Assembly: GCA_016788495.1 (NCBI GenBank)
Contig: JAEUOM010000111.1
Coordinates: forward strand, 1 to 36,069
Source of the DNA: Accumulibacter sp.
GTDB taxonomy: Bacteria > Pseudomonadota > Gammaproteobacteria > Burkholderiales > Rhodocyclaceae
Length of the DNA stretch: 36,069 nt
Direction of reading: 5' to 3'
This document shows positions 17,803 to 25,335 of the stretch, piece by piece; the stretch's first letter is position 1, and each line of letters begins with the position of its first letter. Below the pieces are notes generated by a model. It had not been told where the DNA came from, ran no database searches, and saw only the letters and a list, made by a program, of their open reading frames with translations. Both the position numbers and the translations under genes were made by a program.

Positions 17803-18168
17803 ATGACGACCAATGCACTCATTGAAAACCTCGAGAAGCTGCTCGGCAGCCCTCGTGACGGCGCGCTGCTGCGCTACTCGCTGGGCAGCGAGCATCTCAA
17901 GGCCGGTGATTGGGCGCAGGCCTCGCTCCGCCTGCGGGAAGCGGTGGAGCGGGACGGCAACCATTCGGCGGCATGGAAGCTGCTCGGCAGGGCGCTGGCT
18001 GAGGGCAATCAGCTCGCCGAGGCCCTGGCCGCCTACGAACAGGGGATCGTCGTTGCGCAGCGGCGGGGCGACGTCCAGGCGGTTAAGGAAATGCGGGTAT
18101 TCGTGCGGCGCCTGCGCCGGCAAGTGGCGGCGACCGACGAGCGCGCGGCTACGGCTTCGCCGCCTTGA
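17803..18168 (+). CDS. Small tetratricopeptide-repeat (TPR) protein
   Basis: 121 residues with GGAGAG upstream of the ATG. Two TPR-like helix pairs are visible: LLRYSLGSEHLKAGDWAQASLRLREAVERDGNH (about residues 22-54), then AAWKLLGRALAEGNQLAEALAAYEQGIVVAQRRGD (about 56-90). A basic C-terminal helix follows. No signal peptide or membrane segment is present, so it is probably cytoplasmic. Its function is unknown; TPRs mediate protein contacts. Its last 20 bases overlap the end of the convergent SPOR gene. Confidence 0.82.
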   Translation: MTTNALIENLEKLLGSPRDGALLRYSLGSEHLKAGDWAQASLRLREAVERDGNHSAAWKLLGRALAEGNQLAEALAAYEQGIVVAQRRGDVQAVKEMRVFVRRLRRQVAATDERAATASPP

Positions 18169-18778
18169 CCGATGGCCGGATCACCGCCTCCACTCCTTCC
18201 GCCTGCAGTTCACGGCGCACGGCCTCGGCCTCCGCCCGATCGCGGAACGGACCCACGTGCAGTCGCACCTCGACGCCGACCGGAATGCCCGCTTGGGCAA
18301 ACCTTGCCTGCACCGCTTCCGCGCGCTGCAGGTCGGCCAGCACGCCGGTCTGCAAACCGGGCCCGGACAGCGGGCGCGGTGGCGCCGCGGGCGGGTGCGT
18401 CGCCGCGTTGCCGGACGGGTCTTCGTTGCCTGCGGCCACGGCCGCTTCGACGGCGGCCATCCTGGGCTCGATCGCCGCGCCACTCGCCTGTGGCTCCGCC
18501 ATCGCCGGCTGCAGCGCCGGGTTGCCGACGGCCATCGGCTCGGCATGCGGGGGCGGGGGCGCCTCCTTCTTGCGCACCGGCACCGGTTCGGTATATGGGA
18601 GGCCGCTGCCCGCCGGATCGTCGACAATGAACAGGTGGTCGGCGAGCAGCAGGAGCAGAAGCAGGACCACGAGCAGCCCGGCAATCCCCATCCGGCGCCG
18701 CAACCGGCGTTCGACGGCTACCGGCCTGTCGGCCGTCGAAGCGGCGATCGCCGACGGAAGCGGTGGCGCGGCGCTCAT
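18149..18778 (-). CDS. SPOR-domain inner-membrane protein
   Basis: 209 residues. A basic cytoplasmic N-terminus (RRLRRRMG) leads into one membrane helix at about 31-48 (IAGLLVVLLLLLLLADHLF), then a long Pro/Ala-rich periplasmic linker. The C-terminal SPOR domain (about 135-205) contains LQTGVLADLQRAEAVQARFAQAG and VEVRLHVGPFRDRAEAEAVRRELQAEGV. SPOR domains bind denuded glycan strands and often localise proteins to the division septum. The start at 18778 has a weak ribosome site. It follows the DUF2802 gene by 41 bases on the same strand. Confidence 0.87.
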   Translation of the reverse strand: MSAAPPLPSAIAASTADRPVAVERRLRRRMGIAGLLVVLLLLLLLADHLFIVDDPAGSGLPYTEPVPVRKKEAPPPPHAEPMAVGNPALQPAMAEPQASGAAIEPRMAAVEAAVAAGNEDPSGNAATHPPAAPPRPLSGPGLQTGVLADLQRAEAVQARFAQAGIPVGVEVRLHVGPFRDRAEAEAVRRELQAEGVEAVIRPSVKAAKP

Positions 18779-18819
18779 GCCGCTGCCCGGAGCATGCTCA
18801 CCAGCGATGCGGCGTACAC

Positions 18820-19407
18820 CTAGGCCCCAGGCCGGCGGTTGCGCGCCAGCGCCAAGACCAGGTCGGCCTCGGCGCGCGCGATGCCGCAGCGATGCGCAAT
18901 GGCGGTCGCGTCATGACCCTGCAGCGCCATCTGCATGGCGTCGTTGTAGGCGAGTGATGCCGGTGGTACCGAGGCTTGCGCGACTTGGCGCCGGACATCC
19001 TCGCGCGCGGCGAGCACCTCGGCGCGCAACTCGTCGACCTCGCAGCGCAGTTGGTAAAGCTCTCGCTGCAGGGCATCGATCAGCGCCTGTCCGGGGATCT
19101 CGGGCGGCGGCTCGTTCCAGGCGAAATCCGGTTTCCCGGCAACCGTTCCGGCTGCAGCCGCCGCCGTTGACTCGGCCGCCGCTGCCGTGGGCGCCTCTCG
19201 CGGGGCCGGGGCGGCTTCGGGCTCGGCTTGCTGGATGGCCACATAGGCGGCCACTGCCGACTGTGCCGCCAGCGACGGGATCGCCGGCGTCACGCGCTGC
19301 ACACGGCGCACGCGGATGAAGAGAACGATGATGTAGACGAGAAGCAGCGCGATGATCGCGATCAAGCCTTCGCGCCAGCCCAGACTGTCCAGTAGATCGA
19401 GATCCAT
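18820..19407 (-). CDS. DUF2802-type membrane-anchored protein
   Basis: 195 residues; the ATG has GGAAGG upstream. One N-terminal membrane helix (about 14-31, GLIAIIALLLVYIIVLFI) is followed by a basic RVRRVQRV stop, an Ala-rich linker (60-90), a short coiled coil (about 105-145, ELYQLRCEVDELRAEVLAAREDV), and a C-terminal block YNDAMQMALQGHDATAIAHRCGIARAEADLVLAL. The last block resembles a helix-turn-helix-like segment and matches what I recall of DUF2802 proteins of betaproteobacteria. The role is unknown; pairing with a SPOR protein hints at an envelope function, which is inference. Confidence 0.7.
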   Translation of the reverse strand: MDLDLLDSLGWREGLIAIIALLLVYIIVLFIRVRRVQRVTPAIPSLAAQSAVAAYVAIQQAEPEAAPAPREAPTAAAAESTAAAAAGTVAGKPDFAWNEPPPEIPGQALIDALQRELYQLRCEVDELRAEVLAAREDVRRQVAQASVPPASLAYNDAMQMALQGHDATAIAHRCGIARAEADLVLALARNRRPGA

Positions 19408-19551
19408 AGCGCGCCTTCCGATCGTTTTCGGCCGACATTATGCCAGACCATGGCGCGCCGGCACTTTCGTTCGCCTGACGGACGGAGCGATCGGGCCCCG
19501 CCCGCATGCCGGACGAGGGCCGATCGCCGATGCTGCAGGAGCCCGGCCGAG

Positions 19552-20754
19552 TTACTGCATCGATTCGAACAGCCCGGCGGCGCCCATGCCGGTGCCGATG
19601 CACATCGTCACCATGCCGTAGCGCTGCCGCGTCCGCTGCAGTCCATGCAGCAGGGTCGCCGTGCGGATGGCGCCGGTCGCACCGAGCGGGTGACCGAGGG
19701 CGATGGCCCCACCGAGCGGGTTGACCTTCGCCGGATCGAGATCGAGCGTGCGGATCACCGCCAGCGCCTGCGCGGCGAACGCTTCATTGAGTTCGAACCA
19801 GTCCACCTCGTGCTGGCCGATTCCTGCCTGCCTGAGGACCCGCGGAATCGCCTCGAGCGGACCGATGCCCATGATCTCTGGGGCAACGCCAGCCACCGCA
19901 AACCCGGCGAAACGCGCCAGCGGCTGCAGGTTGAACTGCTTGAGCACCTTTTCCGAAACCAGCAGCACGGCGGCCGCACCGTCGGACATCTGCGAGCTGT
20001 TGCCCGCCGTCACCGAGCCGCGGGCAGCGAAAACCGGCCGCAGCCGGGCAAGCCCTTCGATGCTGCTGTCGCGGCGCGGACCTTCGTCGTTCTCGGCGAG
20101 ATACTCCTTGACCCGGACCTCGCCACTCTGCAGGTCGGGGACCCGTGTCCGTACTGCATAGGGCGTGATCTCAGCCCGGAAATGGCCGGCATCGATCGCC
20201 GCGCAGGCCTTTTGATGCGAGGCGACGGCAAAGGCATCCTGATCCTCACGCGAGACCTGCCACTGCGCAGCAACCTTTTCGGCAGTGATTCCCATACCGA
20301 AGCCGATCGCGTAGTTCTCTTCCTTCTCGAAGATGAGCGGGTTGAGGGCGGTCTTGTTGCCCGTCATCTGGTTCATCAGCGACATCGTCTCGGTACCGCC
20401 GGCGATCAGCACGTCGGCTTCGCCGAGGCGAATACGGTCGGCAGCCATGGCGACGGTCTGCACCCCGGAGGCGCAGAAACGATTTACCGTGACACCGGGA
20501 ACGGTATTCGGCATGCCGGCGAGCAGCAGGCCGATACGGGCGACGTTCATCCCCTGTTCTGCCTCCGGCATCGCGCAACCGACGATCACATCCTCGACGA
20601 GCGCCGGGTCGAGCCCCGGCGCCTGCTCCATCACCGAACGGATGGCGTGTGCCAGCATGTCGTCCGGACGCACATGGCCGAGCATGCCCTTGCGCCGGCC
20701 GACCGGCAGGCGCGTCGCGGCGACGATATAGGCGTCCTGAATCTGTTTGCTCAT
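19552..20754 (-). CDS. fadA: Acetyl-CoA C-acyltransferase (3-ketoacyl-CoA thiolase), second fad unit
   Basis: 400 residues. The nucleophile C94 lies in VNRFCASG, the catalytic H355 in GGAIALGHPLGATG, and C385 in MCIGTGMG; a NEAFAAQ motif is also present. All thiolase residues are intact. The enzyme cleaves 3-ketoacyl-CoA with CoA to give acetyl-CoA and a shortened acyl-CoA. The ATG has GAGGAGA upstream and lies 18 bases after the stop of the FadN-like gene, so the two form an operon whose promoter and operator are at 23229-23272. The symbol is by role; the protein is FadA-like in the degradative thiolase class. The 144 bases beyond its stop hold only a weak inverted repeat. Confidence 0.93.
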   Translation of the reverse strand: MSKQIQDAYIVAATRLPVGRRKGMLGHVRPDDMLAHAIRSVMEQAPGLDPALVEDVIVGCAMPEAEQGMNVARIGLLLAGMPNTVPGVTVNRFCASGVQTVAMAADRIRLGEADVLIAGGTETMSLMNQMTGNKTALNPLIFEKEENYAIGFGMGITAEKVAAQWQVSREDQDAFAVASHQKACAAIDAGHFRAEITPYAVRTRVPDLQSGEVRVKEYLAENDEGPRRDSSIEGLARLRPVFAARGSVTAGNSSQMSDGAAAVLLVSEKVLKQFNLQPLARFAGFAVAGVAPEIMGIGPLEAIPRVLRQAGIGQHEVDWFELNEAFAAQALAVIRTLDLDPAKVNPLGGAIALGHPLGATGAIRTATLLHGLQRTRQRYGMVTMCIGTGMGAAGLFESMQ

Positions 20755-20772
20755 GTTCTGTTCTCCTCGCGC

Positions 20773-23160
20773 TCAGTTGCGCAGTGGCTTGCCGGTCTCC
20801 AGCATGTGCTGGATACGCTGCTGGGTTTTCGGGTTCTTCAGCAGTTCGACGAAGAGCTTGCGCTCAACTGTCAACAACCACCTCTCGTCGACAAGCGATC
20901 CGGTTTCGACCTCGCCACCGCACAGAGCGATCGCGGCGGCTCGCGCCACGGCGTAGTCGTGCGCTGAGATCATGCCGCCCTCTTTCATGTTGGCGAGCAT
21001 CATCTCGCAGTTGGCAATGCCGGTACGTCCGGCAACCTTGACCCCGCGCGGTGACAGGCGCGGGTAGTAGCCAGCTTCGGCAAGGCCGCGCGCCTCGCGC
21101 AGTGCGACGTACAACAGTTCGTGCGCGTTGAAGACGAGCTTGTCCGCGTCGAGCGCGAAACCCAGTTCCTTCGCCTGTGCGCCACTCCTCGAGACCGTCG
21201 CCATGGCGATGGTCATGAACACCGGCTGGATGAACTCGAACGGATCGTTGCCACCGGTCCTTGCCGCCGACTGCGCGGCGCGGATGGCAAACTCCTTGCA
21301 GCCACCGCCCGCGGGAATCAGTCCGACGCCGGCCTCGACCAGGCCGACGTAGCTCTCGAGCGCGATCACCCGCTTCGCAGCATGCATGAGAAACTCGCAA
21401 CCACCACCGAGCGCCATTCCCTGCACTGCCGCGACAACCGGCACCTTGGCATACTTGAGTGCCATCGACGTGTTCTGGAACTCGGCGACGTACTTCTCGA
21501 GCAGTTCGAAGTCGCCGGCGCCGATCGCCTCGGCCACTTCCTTCAGGTTGGCACCAAAGGCGAACGGCGCCTCGTGCCACAGCACCAGCCCCTGATAGTC
21601 GGCCTCGGCACGAGCAACGGCTTCCTGCATGCCGACGATGACGTCACGACCGAGGGTGTGGTTGCGCGACTTGACGCTGACGATGGCAATTCCGGCATCC
21701 ACCTGCGGCAGCGTCCACAGACGCACGCCATCGTTCTCCCAGACCGTTTCCCCGGTGAGTGCCTTCTCGCCCAGCACGCGCTCGGGAAAGAGCTGGCGCT
21801 GATAGACCGGCAGGGCGGAGCGCGGACGATAGGCGTCGGCGCTGGCCGAGTACGATCCCTGCGCGCTGTGCACGCCCTCGTCGGCGACGCGGCCGAAGAC
21901 CCACGCCGGCAGGCGTGCCGGACTCATCGCCCGGCCGGCTGCGATGTCCGCCTGCACCGCCTCGGCGATCGCCCGCCAGCCGGCTGACTGCCATGTCTCG
22001 AACGGACCCTGTGCCCAGCCGAAGCCCCAGCGCATGGCAAAATCGAGATCGCGTGCGTTGTCGGCGATGTCGGCGAGATGGAAAGCGGCGTAGTGAAAGA
22101 TGTCGCGGAAGATCGCCCACAGGAATTGGGCCTGCGGATGCTCGCTGGCGCGCAACTGGGCAAACCGGGCCGCCGGGTCACGGTTCTTCAGAATGGCGAG
22201 GACGCCTGCATCGATTTCGCCGGCGGTATCCCGGTAGTCCTGCAAGCCGAGGTCGAGAACCTTGATCGCGCGGCCGTCCTTGCGGAAGATGCCGGCGCGC
22301 GTCTTCTGGCCCAGCGCACCCTTGCCAATCAGCGCTGCCAGCCAGGCCGGCACGCCGTAGTATCCGTGCCAGGGATCTGCCGGCAGTGTGTCCTGCATGG
22401 TCTTGATGACATGCGCCAGCGTGTCGAGGCCGACGACATCAGCGGTGCGATAGGTGGCGCTCTTCGGGCGGCCGATGATCGGACCGGTGAGCGAGTCGAC
22501 AACGTCGAAACCGAGACCGAGTCGCTGCGTGTGATGCATCACCGCCAGGATCGAGAAGACACCGACGCGGTTGGCAACGAAGTTCGGCGTGTCGAGTGCG
22601 CGCACGATTCCCTTGCCGAGACGCGAGACCAGCCAGGATTCGAGATTGTCGAGCAATGCCGCGTCGGTGCCGCGCGTGGCGATCAGTTCGACGAGCTGCA
22701 TGTAGCGCGGCGGGTTGAAGAAGTGGATGCCACAGAAGCGCGCGCGCAGCGCTTCCGGCAGACCCTCGGCGAGGCGGTTGATCGACAGGCCGGAAGTATT
22801 GGAGGCGATGATCGCCGTGGGAGCGATGAACGGCGCGATCTTGCGATAGAGATCATCCTTCCACTCCATCTTCTCGGCGATCGCTTCGATGATCAGGTCG
22901 CACTCCCTGAGTTGCTCCAGGTGCTGCCCGTAGTTCGCGGCGTCGATGTAGGCGACGCGGTCCTTGCTCGCCAAAGGCGACGGTTCGAGTTTCCTGAGCC
23001 CGTCGATGGCCTTGCGGACAATTCCATTGGCATCACCGGTGGCAGCCGGCAGATCGAAAAGCACCACCGGCACTTCGGCATTCGCGAGGTGCGCGGCGAT
23101 CTGTGCGCCCATCACGCCCGCCCCGAGTACGGCGGCCTTGCGTACTATGAAGTTGCTCAA
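20773..23160 (-). CDS. 3-hydroxyacyl-CoA dehydrogenase / enoyl-CoA hydratase with N-terminal dehydrogenase (FadN-like order)
   Basis: 795 residues with AGGAG upstream. The N-terminal NAD-binding dehydrogenase half has GAGVMG at 13-18 and the catalytic H146 in GIHFFNP; its C-terminal helical dehydrogenase domain extends to about 400. The crotonase half (about 480-700) has GMALGGGCEF near 580-589 and GLVEAGVGLIPAGGG near 605-620, giving both hydratase glutamates. The order is the reverse of FadB/FadJ and like Bacillus FadN. It performs hydration and oxidation of 2-enoyl-CoA to 3-ketoacyl-CoA, feeding the thiolase directly downstream. It is the first gene after the operator-bearing promoter. Confidence 0.94.
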   Translation of the reverse strand: MSNFIVRKAAVLGAGVMGAQIAAHLANAEVPVVLFDLPAATGDANGIVRKAIDGLRKLEPSPLASKDRVAYIDAANYGQHLEQLRECDLIIEAIAEKMEWKDDLYRKIAPFIAPTAIIASNTSGLSINRLAEGLPEALRARFCGIHFFNPPRYMQLVELIATRGTDAALLDNLESWLVSRLGKGIVRALDTPNFVANRVGVFSILAVMHHTQRLGLGFDVVDSLTGPIIGRPKSATYRTADVVGLDTLAHVIKTMQDTLPADPWHGYYGVPAWLAALIGKGALGQKTRAGIFRKDGRAIKVLDLGLQDYRDTAGEIDAGVLAILKNRDPAARFAQLRASEHPQAQFLWAIFRDIFHYAAFHLADIADNARDLDFAMRWGFGWAQGPFETWQSAGWRAIAEAVQADIAAGRAMSPARLPAWVFGRVADEGVHSAQGSYSASADAYRPRSALPVYQRQLFPERVLGEKALTGETVWENDGVRLWTLPQVDAGIAIVSVKSRNHTLGRDVIVGMQEAVARAEADYQGLVLWHEAPFAFGANLKEVAEAIGAGDFELLEKYVAEFQNTSMALKYAKVPVVAAVQGMALGGGCEFLMHAAKRVIALESYVGLVEAGVGLIPAGGGCKEFAIRAAQSAARTGGNDPFEFIQPVFMTIAMATVSRSGAQAKELGFALDADKLVFNAHELLYVALREARGLAEAGYYPRLSPRGVKVAGRTGIANCEMMLANMKEGGMISAHDYAVARAAAIALCGGEVETGSLVDERWLLTVERKLFVELLKNPKTQQRIQHMLETGKPLRN

Positions 23161-23228
23161 GCTGTTCTCCTGTTATGGGTCCACTGTGTCCGTCGGGAAC
23201 GCCCCGCAACGGCCCTGCACCAGGCCTG

Positions 23229-23244
23229 TCAAACGAACGTTTGA
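23229..23244. promoter_or_regulatory. PsrA-type operator of the second fad unit
   Basis: A perfect inverted repeat TCAAACG-AA-CGTTTGA. The core CAAAC-N4-GTTTG agrees with the motif described for PsrA of Pseudomonas. It begins right next to the -10 box of the downstream fad promoter (minus strand), covering the expected transcription start, an ideal place for repression. A near-identical copy precedes the regulator gene at 31887-31902. Confidence 0.8.
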
Positions 23245-23272
23245 ATTATACCGGGTCTGCGGTTTCCGTCAA
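23245..23272 (-). promoter_or_regulatory. Sigma-70 promoter of the second fad unit
   Basis: On the minus strand TTGACG (23272-23267) is followed after 16 bases by a perfect TATAAT (23250-23245), the best promoter match in the window. Transcription would start inside the adjacent operator (23229-23244), giving a leader of about 75-80 bases before the ATG at 23160. Confidence 0.82.
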
Positions 23273-23316
23273 GCAACCCAAGCTGGCCGCGGGTCGCGAA
23301 ACCAGCGCTGGCAAGC

Positions 23317-23346
23317 AAAAAAAAACCCCGCGAAGCGGGGCTTTTC
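23317..23346 (-). terminator. Rho-independent terminator after fadL-like gene
   Basis: In minus-strand sense a 6-bp GC stem (CCCCGC/GCGGGG, 23340-23326) with a GAA-type three-base loop is followed by nine T residues (23325-23317). It lies 25 bases past the stop at 23365 and separates the first fad unit from the promoter of the second. A CTTTTC on the other side gives it weak activity in the plus direction as well. Confidence 0.9.
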
Positions 23347-23364
23347 CGTCAGGTGGGCGTGCGT

Positions 23365-24666
23365 TCAGAACGCCAGAGAATACTGGCCACCGAACACCCA
23401 GACACCCGAGCTATTGTACTCGCCGTTCAGCCTGCCCTGTCCCGGCTCGAAGTGGTTGATCTTGGCATCCTTGATGTACTCGTACATCAAGCCAAGTTCA
23501 ACGGTCTGCGCACGATCGGGCTTCCACTTGCTGCCAAAGGCAATCCAGATGCGGTCGTTGTCGGGCATGGCCGACAGTCGGGTCTCGGCGTTCTTCACCG
23601 GCGAGTTGTCGTAGGCGAGGCCGAACTGCAAGGTCAGCGAGTCGGAGTAGCTGTAGTTGGTGCCGAGGGCAAAACGGAAGGTATCCTGGAACTTCGCCGG
23701 CAGCGTCAGCAAAGGTATGCCGCTCTTCATGTTGATAGGGACCTCATCAATCGAACTCCAGCCCATCCAGGAAACATCGCCGAGGAGTTCCCATTTGTCG
23801 CTGAGCTTCTGCGCGACACTGAGGATGGCCAGCGCCGGCAGTTCGATGTCGGCCTCAGCACCGCCCTGACGCCCGGCAGCGATCACCCGAGCCGCCACAA
23901 TATCGCTCAGCCCGCCCGTACCCGTGATGTAATTGTTTCCGTCCGTGTGGTACTCGATGCTCGAGCGATACGACAGGCCGACCTTGGTCGACGGCGACGG
24001 CGTGAACAGAACGCCGATATTCCAGCCCCAGGCATCGTCGGAGAGCGAGAGATGACTCTTGACGCCGGCGCCCGCGGGACCACCAAGACTAGGGACAGTA
24101 CCGTCGCTCAGGCGCTTGTAATAATCGGCCGCCAGATGCTGCCAGCTGAATCCGGCACCGACCGAGAACATCTCGTTGACGCGATAGGCGATCGACGGAT
24201 TGATATTGACGGTTTTGATGTCGAACTCGTTGGACTGCGCGCTGCCCTTCCACGGGATGTCATACTCGGTCTTCTGGCCAAAGGGCGCACCGATGGCGAC
24301 ACCGACGTACAGGTCCTTGTTCAGCGCCCACGACAGGGCACCATTCGGTACCGCGCCCCACTGCCCGGCATCGCCGCCATCGCCGGCGGCGTCGAACACC
24401 CCTACCTGCGAATTCTTGTTGTCGAACTTGAAGATCGGCCGCGCCAGCGCCAGACCACCCGAAACCTCGCGCGCCTGCAACTGCGTCATTCCGGCCGGGT
24501 TGTAGAAGATCGTGCTGGCGTCACTCGACTTGGCCGCCGAGCCGGCATAGGCGTTGCCCAGACCGCTCCCCTGCGAGAACAGCGAGAAGCCGGCAGCAGA
24601 GGCGCTGCCCGAAAAACCGGCGAGCAGCAGCGCCGGCAACAACTTCATCGAAAGCTTGTGTAACAT
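23365..24666 (-). CDS. fadL: FadL/OmpP1/TodX-family outer-membrane long-chain fatty acid transporter
   Basis: 433 residues; the start at 24666 (MLHKLSMKLL) is chosen for the GAGGGGAG/GAGG region upstream and because the signal peptide begins there. The signal peptide ends around residue 24-25 (SASA/AGF). The mature N-terminus AGFSLFSQGSGLGNAYAGSAAKSSDASTIFYNPAGM is the conserved FadL hatch, and the rest is a beta-barrel pattern ending in the aromatic residue of VFGGQYSLAF. It moves long-chain fatty acids or other hydrophobic compounds across the outer membrane. It is downstream of the thioesterase with a 270-base gap, so it may have its own promoter, and is followed by a strong terminator. 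Confidence 0.93.
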   Translation of the reverse strand: MLHKLSMKLLPALLLAGFSGSASAAGFSLFSQGSGLGNAYAGSAAKSSDASTIFYNPAGMTQLQAREVSGGLALARPIFKFDNKNSQVGVFDAAGDGGDAGQWGAVPNGALSWALNKDLYVGVAIGAPFGQKTEYDIPWKGSAQSNEFDIKTVNINPSIAYRVNEMFSVGAGFSWQHLAADYYKRLSDGTVPSLGGPAGAGVKSHLSLSDDAWGWNIGVLFTPSPSTKVGLSYRSSIEYHTDGNNYITGTGGLSDIVAARVIAAGRQGGAEADIELPALAILSVAQKLSDKWELLGDVSWMGWSSIDEVPINMKSGIPLLTLPAKFQDTFRFALGTNYSYSDSLTLQFGLAYDNSPVKNAETRLSAMPDNDRIWIAFGSKWKPDRAQTVELGLMYEYIKDAKINHFEPGQGRLNGEYNSSGVWVFGGQYSLAF

Positions 24667-24936
24667 CCTCAACTCCCCTCGGGTGGAAATCCAGCTTGGC
24701 TTTGATGCCACTTGTCAAAAGGCAATCTGCACCGTCATCCTAAGGGGGAAATCAACGGAATTCCGCGGTTTCGTTGCACTTGGCGTGCTGACGAGCACGC
24801 CATTGTATTTTTTCTGCAACACTGCTGGCGACCTTTGTAACAACCTCCGCTGTGCCGACCGGCCGTGCGCGCAGCGGCGCGACGGTAGGCGGGCTTGCGA
24901 CCAGCCGCCGGCGGCGCAGATGCCATCGGCCCGAAC
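24667..24936 (-). promoter_or_regulatory. Intergenic region upstream of fadL with a perfect hairpin
   Basis: A 270-base gap without a supportable ORF. It holds an 8-bp perfect hairpin GGCGTGCT-GACG-AGCACGCC (24782-24801) followed on the plus strand by ATTGTATTTTTT (to 24813), like a terminator facing the wrong way for the local genes. On the minus strand TACAAT (24807-24802) precedes the hairpin and might be a fadL -10 box, but no good -35 is present. No CAAAC-N4-GTTTG operator is seen here. Confidence 0.4.
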
Positions 24937-25335
24937 TCAGAGGACTTCGGGGAGCGGCCGCTTCGCACCCTCGTGGTCGATGGCGACGTAAGTGAGTACC
25001 GCTTCGGTCACCTTCACGGTGATCGGCTGCGCCGGGTGACGCTCGGCGTACACCTCGACCCTGACGGTGATCGAGGTGCGGCCGGTGATGACCACTTCAG
25101 CGAAGAAGCTGACCACGTCACCGACCGACACCGGCTGCTTGAAAAGGAAGGAGTTCACCGCCACCGTCGTCACACGCCCACGCGCACGGCGCATCGCCGG
25201 GATGGCGCCGGCGACGTCGACCTGTGCCATGATCCAGCCACCAAACACGTCGCCCTGCGGATTCACTTCGGAAGGCATCGGCACGACGCGCAGGATCGGC
25301 TGCCTGTCGGGCAGGACGGTCAGGACTTCAGGCAT
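24937..25335 (-). CDS. Acyl-CoA thioesterase, YciA-type hot-dog fold
   Basis: 132 residues. A single hot-dog domain with the active-site segment MPSEVNPQGDVFGGWIMAQVDVAGAIPA (Asn and Asp of the NPxGDxFGG...D pattern) and VTTVAVNSFLFKQPVSVGDVVSF, which match YciA/acyl-CoA hydrolase proteins. It hydrolyses acyl-CoA to free acid and CoA in the cytoplasm. The ATG overlaps the end of the hydratase/dehydrogenase gene by 8 bases, so it is translationally coupled into the fad operon. It could relieve CoA trapping or set the acyl-CoA level sensed by the PsrA-like regulator; this is inference. Confidence 0.9.
   Translation of the reverse strand: MPEVLTVLPDRQPILRVVPMPSEVNPQGDVFGGWIMAQVDVAGAIPAMRRARGRVTTVAVNSFLFKQPVSVGDVVSFFAEVVITGRTSITVRVEVYAERHPAQPITVKVTEAVLTYVAIDHEGAKRPLPEVL

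Noticed and set aside
19488..19526. Inverted repeat CGATCGG...CCGATCG after the second-unit thiolase gene as a terminator
   Set aside because: Only seven base pairs with a long loop and no T-run; could be chance in GC-rich sequence.
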